NCBI RefSeq assembly: GCF_001715295.1 | Contig: NZ_MDKB01000001.1 | Location: forward strand, 1,484,968-1,548,967 | Source: Streptomyces griseus | Lineage (GTDB): Bacteria > Actinomycetota > Actinomycetes > Streptomycetales > Streptomycetaceae | Length of the DNA: 64,000 nucleotides | Direction: 5' to 3' | Shown: in pieces, positions 56,959 to 64,000 of the stretch | How positions within the stretch are numbered: the first letter of the stretch is position 1 | How the letters are laid out: each line of letters opens with the position of its first letter | Notes under the pieces: generated by a model | Told to the model about the DNA's origin: nothing | The model's input: only the letters and a program-made list of their open reading frames with translations | Databases searched by the model: none | Made by a program: the position numbers and the translations under genes

Positions 56959-57195
56959 ATGCAGCACTTCGAGAACGGCGTACCCGCCAACTCCCTGACC
57001 GGGGTGGAATGGACGAAGAGTCATCACAGCAACCCCAGTGGGAACTGCGTGGAGATGGCCCAGCTGCCCGGCGGAGAGGTGGCCGTACGCAACTCCAGGC
57101 ACCCCGACGGGCCGGCGCTCGTGTACACCCCGGAGGAAGTGCGTGCCTTCCTCGCGGGCGTCAGGGACGGCGACTTCGACCGCATGATCGGCTGA
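56959..57195 (+). CDS. DUF397 domain protein
   Basis: A 78-residue DUF397 protein with the family core WTKSHHSNPSGNCVEMAQLP, then GEVAVRNSRHPDGPALVYTP and EEVRAFLAGVRDGDFD. These small proteins accompany XRE regulators (BldB-like/Scr1 systems) in Streptomyces and modulate development or antibiotic production. AAAGGA precedes ATG 56959; ATG 56950 is possible. Here it lies upstream of the regulator rather than after it. Confidence 0.92.
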   Translation: MQHFENGVPANSLTGVEWTKSHHSNPSGNCVEMAQLPGGEVAVRNSRHPDGPALVYTPEEVRAFLAGVRDGDFDRMIG

Positions 57196-57283
57196 AAGCG
57201 CACCGGCACCTTCCCCGTACCCCCTCCCCGGGAGGGTGCCTGATGGCAGACTGGCGTTCCGACGTCCGCCTCCAGGAGCCCGC

Positions 57284-58192
57284 ATGCCCGGCATCGAACC
57301 GCTTCAGCACCTACGGAAGCCGACCCTCGCCCCGGCCGCGGGAGCAAGTCCCACCGCCCTGCGCCTGGTTCTGGGAGCTCAGCTCCGGCGGATGCGCGGC
57401 GAGGCGGGTATAACCGCCGAGGTCGCGGCCGCCCGGATCCGCTGCTCCACGGCCAAGATCAGCCGCATGGAGACGGGGCACTCCCCGTGCAAGGAGCGCG
57501 ATGCCGCCGACCTGCTCGCGCTCTACGGCGTCACCGACCCCGTGCGGACGGCGGAGTTCGTCGACCTGGTGCGCAAGGCCGGACAGCGCGGCTGGTGGCG
57601 CACGTACGCCGACGTGCTGCCGGACTGGTTCGAACCCCTCGTGGGCCTGGAGGAGGCCGCGGCCTCCATCCGGACCTACGAGGGGCACTACGTTCCCGGG
57701 CTGCTCCAGACGGCCGAGTACGCCTACGCGGTGGTCCGCTCCGGTCACCACCTCGAGCCGGAGGAGACCACGCGGAGGCGGGTCGAACTCCGGCTCAAGC
57801 GACAGCATCTGCTGCAGCGACCGGACGCGCCGAAGCTCTGGGTGCTCCTGGACGAGGCGGTGCTGATGCGGCCGACGGGTGGGCGCCGGGTGATGCGGGA
57901 GCAGCTCGCCCATCTGCTGACCATGACCGAGCTGCCCCACGTGATCGTCCAGGTCGCGCCCTTCGAGGTGACCGCCCACACCTCCCCGGGCAACGGCATC
58001 ACGTATCTGCGGTTCGCCATGGCGGGGCTCCCCGACGTCGCCTACATCGAGCACCTGACGAACGCCATGTCGGTGAACAAGCAGGAGAGCACCGACGAGT
58101 ACCGGTGGATCCTCGACTCCCTCAGTGCCCAGTCGCCGAGCCCGGCCGACAGCAGGCTGCTGCTGGAACAGGCACTCGCGCGCTACAGCTGA
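57284..58192 (+). CDS. XRE regulator with DUF5753 (Scr1-type)
   Basis: A 302-residue regulator. The HTH at about 25-80 includes LGAQLRRMRGEAGITAEVAA and RCSTAKISRMETGHSPCKER. The DUF5753 domain (about 105-290) includes GLEEAAASIRTYEGHYVPGL, LQTAEYAYAVVRSG and PHVIVQVAPFEVTAHTSPG. This is the standard partner of DUF397 proteins. CAGGAG precedes ATG 57284. It is 88 bases downstream of the DUF397 gene. Confidence 0.93.
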   Translation: MPGIEPLQHLRKPTLAPAAGASPTALRLVLGAQLRRMRGEAGITAEVAAARIRCSTAKISRMETGHSPCKERDAADLLALYGVTDPVRTAEFVDLVRKAGQRGWWRTYADVLPDWFEPLVGLEEAAASIRTYEGHYVPGLLQTAEYAYAVVRSGHHLEPEETTRRRVELRLKRQHLLQRPDAPKLWVLLDEAVLMRPTGGRRVMREQLAHLLTMTELPHVIVQVAPFEVTAHTSPGNGITYLRFAMAGLPDVAYIEHLTNAMSVNKQESTDEYRWILDSLSAQSPSPADSRLLLEQALARYS

Positions 58193-58207
58193 CCGGGATG
58201 GCGGGCC

Positions 58208-58221
58208 GGGCTCGCGAGCCC
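58208..58221. terminator. 14-bp palindrome between convergent genes
   Basis: GGGCTC-GC-GAGCCC occupies the 30-base gap between the XRE gene and the methyltransferase gene. Confidence 0.5.
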
Positions 58222-58222
58222 C

Positions 58223-59038
58223 TCACCACTTGCGGCCGACACCGCCGTACTCGATCCATTCCTGGGTCTCCTGTTTCGGCGCCAGGTCCGAATCAGGCCG
58301 CCACGTCGAGACCTCGACGAGGCCGGGCTCCAGCACGTCCAGACCTTCCAGGAAGACACCCACGTCCTCCTGTCGACGCACCCTGCCCCACTGGTTGTTC
58401 GTGCTCTTCGCCATGAAGTCCGTGACGAAGTCGCGGGTGGCCGCGTCCTCGCTCACGAGCTGGCACACGACCAGGAAGCTCCCGGGCGCCAGCCGGTCCG
58501 CGACGCGGCGCACCAGGCCCGCGGGGTCGTCCGAGTCGGGAATGCAGTGGAGCACGGACACGAACAGGGCGGCCACGGGCTCGTGGAAGTCGATGAGCCG
58601 GCCGACCTCGGGATGGCCCAGGATCGCGTCCGTGTCGCGCATGTCGGCCTGGATGACCGCCGTTCTGTCGTTCTCCTCGAGTATCGCCTTGCCGTGGGCC
58701 AGGACGATGGGGTCGTTGTCGACGTAGACGACCCGTGCGGACGGGTCCACGAGCTGGGCGACCTGGTGGACGTTGTCCTGGGTCGGCAGGCCGGACCCGT
58801 GGTCGATGAACTGGCGGATGCCGTACTCGGCCGCGAGGTGGTGCACGACACGCCGGAGGAACCGCCGGTTGTTCACCGCCAGCACCTTGGTACTCGGGAC
58901 GACCTCCAGCAGCTCCTCGCAGGCGACCCGGTCGGCCGGGTAGTTGTCCTTGCCGCCCAGGTAGTAGTCGTACATCCGCGCGACGCTCGGCACGTTCACG
59001 TCGATGTTCGTCGGAATGGAGGTGTCCCCGTTGCTCAT
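58223..59038 (-). CDS. SAM-dependent methyltransferase, PF04672 (DUF574) family
   Basis: A 271-residue Methyltransf_19 protein. The family signature VPSVARMYDYYLGGKDNYPA is at about 16-35. FIDHGSGLPTQDNVHQVAQL is the SAM-binding loop, and ARVVYVDNDPIVLAHGKAIL supplies the acidic residue. Streptomyces has many copies, usually beside XRE/DUF397 genes as here. Substrates are unknown. GAGGGG precedes ATG 59038. Confidence 0.92.
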   Translation of the reverse strand: MSNGDTSIPTNIDVNVPSVARMYDYYLGGKDNYPADRVACEELLEVVPSTKVLAVNNRRFLRRVVHHLAAEYGIRQFIDHGSGLPTQDNVHQVAQLVDPSARVVYVDNDPIVLAHGKAILEENDRTAVIQADMRDTDAILGHPEVGRLIDFHEPVAALFVSVLHCIPDSDDPAGLVRRVADRLAPGSFLVVCQLVSEDAATRDFVTDFMAKSTNNQWGRVRRQEDVGVFLEGLDVLEPGLVEVSTWRPDSDLAPKQETQEWIEYGGVGRKW

Positions 59039-59546
59039 CCAGCCCCTCGCCGGTCCAGTCGCAGTAGTCCGTATCGGTGAGGAGCCATGCTAGGGACCCT
59101 GCCGGAGCGCTGACAGCCCTCCAGGCAGTGTGGCGACATGCACAGCGGTTAATCGGCCAGAGATGGCAGGGCCGGGGGCGGGTGCGGAGCGCCGTCCGCC
59201 GGATCCGGCGGGTGTCCGGCCCGCCGTAGCGGGGCCCAGTTCCGGCGACTCTTCCTGGTGAGGAGGCGTGCAGGCATCCCCGGCGCGTGCCGCGGGGGAG
59301 TCGGGGGCGAGGTATCGGCTGTCGTTTCAATGCGGCCTGAAATCGCCGTGACCCGGCGACGGGTAGCCGACCCCGCCTCCCGCTTCCCTGCGCTCCGGCA
59401 CACGGCGGAGGCACGCGAGGCCCTCGGCCCCGGCGCGCTGATCGACGGTTTCGCGCCCTGCCCCGGCGTGAGCTGCCGGGACGTGACCCGGCGCGCGCCC
59501 CGTCGCGTGCCCGGCTCGGCACACCCTTGTGCGTAAGGTCGTCGTC
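59039..59546. other. 508-base divergent gap without a supported gene
   Basis: It contains the outward promoters of the methyltransferase and VOC genes, but no hexamer pair I can defend. Open frames of under 100 codons here have poor composition. Confidence 0.5.
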
Positions 59547-59933
59547 ATGGTGCATGTACTGAGCAGCAGGGTCCTGCTGAGGCCCCGCGACCCGCAGGCC
59601 TCCCGCGACTTCTACGGGGACGCGCTCGGACTGGCGGTCTACCGGGAGTTCGGTACCGGCCCGGAGCGCGGGACGGTGTACTTCCTCGGCGGCGGTTTCC
59701 TCGAGGTGTCCGGACGCTCCGACGTCCCGCCGACGGCCACGCTGCGGCTGTGGATGCAGGTGGCCGACTGCTCGGCGGCACACGAGGAACTGGCGGGGCG
59801 CGGGGTGCGCGTACTCCGTCCGCCGGTACGTGAGCCCTGGGGCCTGATCGAGATGTGGATCGCGGATCCGGACGGACACCGCATCGTGCTGACCGAGGTA
59901 CCCGCCGATCATCCCCTGCGCTGTCGCCCCTGA
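59547..59933 (+). CDS. VOC family protein
   Basis: A 128-residue vicinal-oxygen-chelate protein. VHVLSSRVLLRPRDPQASRDF starts the first module, which continues GDALGLAVYREFGT. The second ends GLIEMWIADPDGHRIVLTEV. Expected metal-site residues are the N-terminal His, and Glu in the MWIADP strand. TAAGG at 59534-59538 favours ATG 59547 over GTG 59529. The substrate is unknown. Confidence 0.85.
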   Translation: MVHVLSSRVLLRPRDPQASRDFYGDALGLAVYREFGTGPERGTVYFLGGGFLEVSGRSDVPPTATLRLWMQVADCSAAHEELAGRGVRVLRPPVREPWGLIEMWIADPDGHRIVLTEVPADHPLRCRP

Positions 59934-59967
59934 CGGGTGTTGTCCTTCATCGACTTCGGCGTTTCCG

Positions 59968-59996
59968 TGGTCATGGGGCGACGGTCCGTGTAGCGT
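59968..59996 (+). promoter_or_regulatory. Probable promoter of the cold-shock gene
   Basis: TGGTCA (59968-59973), a 17-base spacer and TAGCGT (59991-59996). The start would be near 60003, giving a leader of about 145 bases. Confidence 0.45.
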
Positions 59997-60030
59997 TTGC
60001 GGTAGCTGTCATGGTTCCGAAGTACCGGTC

Positions 60031-60121
60031 GCCCGTGAGTACGCTTTCGCGGGCTTTTTTGCTGTTCAGAGTCTCTGAGGACCAGGGCGATCACCTCCGG
60101 TTCCCGCAAGGTGCGGGAACC
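60031..60121 (+). promoter_or_regulatory. Structured 5' leader of the cold-shock gene
   Basis: Three elements in order: a terminator-like hairpin GCCCG...CGGGC followed by TTTTTT (60031-60060), dyad TCAGAG-T-CTCTGA (60066-60078), and a perfect 10-bp hairpin GGTTCCCGCA-AGG-TGCGGGAACC (60099-60121) that ends 17 bases before the ribosome site. T-runs after hairpins are rare in this DNA, so attenuation or cold-dependent refolding is plausible. Confidence 0.6.
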
Positions 60122-60148
60122 GACCTATGAGTCCCCTTGGAGGACAAA

Positions 60149-60352
60149 ATGGCCAGCGGTACCGTCAAGTGGTTCAACTCGGAAAAGGGCTTCGGTTTCA
60201 TCGAGCAGGACGGCGGCGGCCCGGACGTCTTCGCCCACTACTCGAACATCGCCGCCCAGGGCTTCCGTGAGCTCCAGGAGGGCCAGAAGGTGAACTTCGA
60301 CGTCACCCAGGGCCAGAAGGGCCCGCAGGCGGAGAACATCACCACTGCCTGA
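60149..60352 (+). CDS. Cold-shock protein (CspA family)
   Basis: A 67-residue single cold-shock domain that binds single-stranded RNA/DNA as an RNA chaperone. RNP1 is [10 protein letters not shown] (13-22) and RNP2 is [25 protein letters not shown] is the usual Streptomyces start. TTGGAGGAC precedes ATG 60149. A long structured leader, as in other csp genes, suggests post-transcriptional control. Confidence 0.97.
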   Translation: MASGTVKWFNSEKGFGFIEQDGGGPDVFAHYSNIAAQGFRELQEGQKVNFDVTQGQKGPQAENITTA

Positions 60353-60366
60353 TCCGCTCTCGCGCA

Positions 60367-60398
60367 GACGCCCGCTCCCGTCACCGGGGGCGGGCGTC
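60367..60398 (+). terminator. Terminator of the cold-shock gene
   Basis: GACGCCCGCTCCCG (60367-60380) pairs with CGGGGGCGGGCGTC (60385-60398) with one G-T wobble and a TCAC loop, 14 bases past the stop. Confidence 0.8.
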
Positions 60399-60581
60399 CG
60401 CGGTTGCGGGCGGTCCTCGTCTGTCCTGCGGCCGCGACGGCCGGATCGGCGGGCCGCTACCCGTATCTGCCGTGCGGGTCCGCCCGGCTCGTACACGCAG
60501 CGGCGGTCGGGTGGCTCCGGCACCGCCGCCGGAGAGGCTCGCCCGGTCGGTGACCGTGGACCGTGTCCACGCCGGCGCCGG

Positions 60582-62972
<2,391 letters not shown>

Positions 62973-63583
62973 CATCTCTCCTGTACGAAGGGGGCCGCTC
63001 GCGCGGACCCGGTGGTGCTCCTCGGCTCGGTCCTGCGGACGTCGAGCAGCAGGTCCGGTCGCCTCGTCGTGCTGTCGTCGCAGCGGCCCACGTCCTTCGG
63101 CGGCGGTGGCCCCCGGGGGTGCGGGGTTCCCGGGGCCGGTGCTTTGCGGGCGTGCTCGGCTCACGTCCGTTCAGGACAGGACCGGTTCGGTCCGACGTGC
63201 GGGCGGCCGGGTGCGCCGGGGGAGGCCGGGCACCGGGTGACGTTCATGGTGACTACGCTAGCCGCGGCTCGGGGGCGATGCTTCTCGATTCCTGATCCAT
63301 CCTCTCCGCCGTCCCCGCTGGTCACCGACTGCGGGGCAGCACCCGCACCTCTGCCTCGGGCTTTCCCTCACCCGTGGCCCGCCACGGGTGAGGGAAGGCC
63401 GGGTACGGCATCCCTCCGACACGTGCGTGCGGCCCGGGCCGCACGTGAACCGGCGAGGAATCGCCCCCGTCCGTGCGCCCGCGCCGGGCGGTGTCCGGTG
63501 CCTTCCGGGCCCGTACTGCCACGCGGGTAAAAGGCCGGGATAAAGTCGGGAGTAAATGCGCTACGGTGACGGTGGAGGTGATC
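62973..63583. other. 611-base divergent gap with a strong hairpin
   Basis: No gene is supported. TTCCCTCACCCGTGG (63363-63377) and CCACGGGTGAGGGAA (63382-63396) form a perfect 15-bp stem with a 4-base loop, extendable to 63361-63398. Such a stem is expected at the end of a gene, but both flanking genes point away from it. Confidence 0.6.
63525..63556. repeat. Three short direct repeats (GGG-n-TAAA) before the last gene
   Basis: GGGTAAA (63525), GGGATAAA (63537) and GGGAGTAAA (63548), with TAAA spaced 13 and 12 bases apart. This iteron-like cluster ends 27 bases before ATG 63584 and is AT-rich for this DNA. Confidence 0.5.
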
Positions 63584-64000
63584 ATGCCGACCGAGGAAGA
63601 ACTGTTCGACGCGGTGGACGCGTTGCTCCAGGATGAGCCTGAGCTGCCGTCTCCGCAGGAGCGGGCCCGGCTGCGGGAGGCGGCCGGTGTGACCCAGGCA
63701 CGTCTGGCGCAGGCCCTGCAGTCGACGACGCAGACGGTGAAGAACTGGGAGAACGGACGGAGCGAGCCACGCCCCCCGCGCCTGCAGGCCTACCGGCGGC
63801 TCCTCGATGGCTGGGCGCAGAAGTACCCCGCCGACGCCGCCCTTGCTGACGCCCCTGTTGTCGGGACGGCCGGCGCACCCGTGGGGGTACCGGCCAAGGG
63901 CCTTCTGCCCGCCCCGGCCGGACCAGCCCCCGTCGCCACCCCTCCCGCCCCCGCCGATCCCGCCCCCGCTTCCGAGCCTGCCGGGGGGCAGTCACCCGCC
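63584..64000 (+). CDS. HTH-domain protein, 3' end beyond the window (partial)
   Basis: 139 codons are visible with no stop before the window end. An acidic N-terminal segment (MPTEEELFDAVDALLQDEPE) precedes an XRE-like HTH at about 27-60 (ERARLREAAGVTQARLAQAL, TQTVKNWENGRSEPRPP). LQAYRRLLDGWAQKYP follows, and then a long Ala/Pro-rich linker. This N-terminus is widespread in Streptomyces chromosomes and plasmids, where the C-terminal part varies. The function depends on the missing part. GGAGGTG precedes ATG 63584. Confidence 0.8.
   Translation, partial: MPTEEELFDAVDALLQDEPELPSPQERARLREAAGVTQARLAQALQSTTQTVKNWENGRSEPRPPRLQAYRRLLDGWAQKYPADAALADAPVVGTAGAPVGVPAKGLLPAPAGPAPVATPPAPADPAPASEPAGGQSPA

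Noticed and set aside
59258..59536. 92-codon forward frame in the 508-base gap
   Set aside because: Composition and codon pattern are not convincing and no homologous motif is visible.

Overview
The window reads as chromosomal DNA of a Streptomyces or very close relative. It has very high G+C with strong G/C preference at third codon positions, many GTG starts and overlapping ATGA junctions. It also carries Streptomyces-type families: the ten-gene gvpOAFGYZJLSK gas-vesicle operon, DUF397/XRE pairs, PF04672 methyltransferases, SpoIIE-type PP2C phosphatases, DUF6131, DUF6397 and DUF6480 proteins, and an alditol oxidase. I see no rRNA, tRNA, CRISPR array or intact insertion sequence. The content is accessory and stress-related rather than core.

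Layout. 1-4.2 kb: a cupin/XRE regulator, a quinone-oxidoreductase-like enzyme and a coupled pair of acyl-CoA dehydrogenases. 4.4-8.7 kb: a Tat-exported PLC-like protein, a cysteine-rich protein, a degenerate HhH-GPD protein coupled to a DUF6480 membrane peptide, and an FUSC transporter. 8.8-10.9 kb: a 17-bp tandem repeat, then a reverse-strand operon of a haem-oxygenase-like di-iron enzyme, a HemK2/MTQ2-like methyltransferase and a CDGSH iron-sulfur protein. 11.1-14.1 kb: a GAF-PP2C phosphatase, a PHP/HhH protein and an unknown protein. 14.2-19.8 kb: the gas-vesicle operon. 19.8-23.6 kb: Dps with a lysine-rich tail, DUF6131, a DHA2 drug exporter and a secreted amidase. 23.9-28.2 kb: a coupled SNF2 helicase and SWIM zinc-finger pair. 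28.3-38.6 kb: a fatty-acid desaturase, MOSC, DUF2236 (MpaB-like), methyltransferase, F420/PPOX, roadblock, DUF6397, GNAT, an LAETG-anchored surface protein and a 3-hydroxyisobutyryl-CoA hydrolase-like protein. 38.6-43.7 kb: L-rhamnose catabolism (rhaI, a bifunctional aldolase/dehydrogenase, rhaB) behind a promoter flanked by two LacI-type operators. 44.1-49.5 kb: SRPBCC, small unknowns, a Cys-cluster/pentapeptide protein, a GH25 muramidase and a solitary ctaD. 49.6-55.9 kb: VOC, an MT0933-type antitoxin, a tiny Pro/Arg-rich reading frame, alditol oxidase, MASE1 and PP2C as separate proteins, and divergent ohrR/ohr. 55.9-64 kb: an SGNH hydrolase, a DUF397/XRE pair, a PF04672 methyltransferase, VOC, a cold-shock gene with a structured leader, a short UvrA paralogue, and the start of an HTH gene cut by the window end.

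Much of the region points to stress handling: iron and peroxide chemistry (Dps, Ohr/OhrR, CDGSH/di-iron operon), buoyancy or osmotic stress (gvp), cold shock, phosphatase signalling and DNA damage (UvrA-like, SNF2). Non-coding structure is rich. It includes strong bidirectional hairpins between most convergent gene pairs, clear dyad operators (rha, ohr, XRE/DUF397, MFS exporter) and an exact 26-bp repeat at positions 13 and 40305. Function calls come from recognising families by eye. Promoter and operator calls are inference from sequence patterns.
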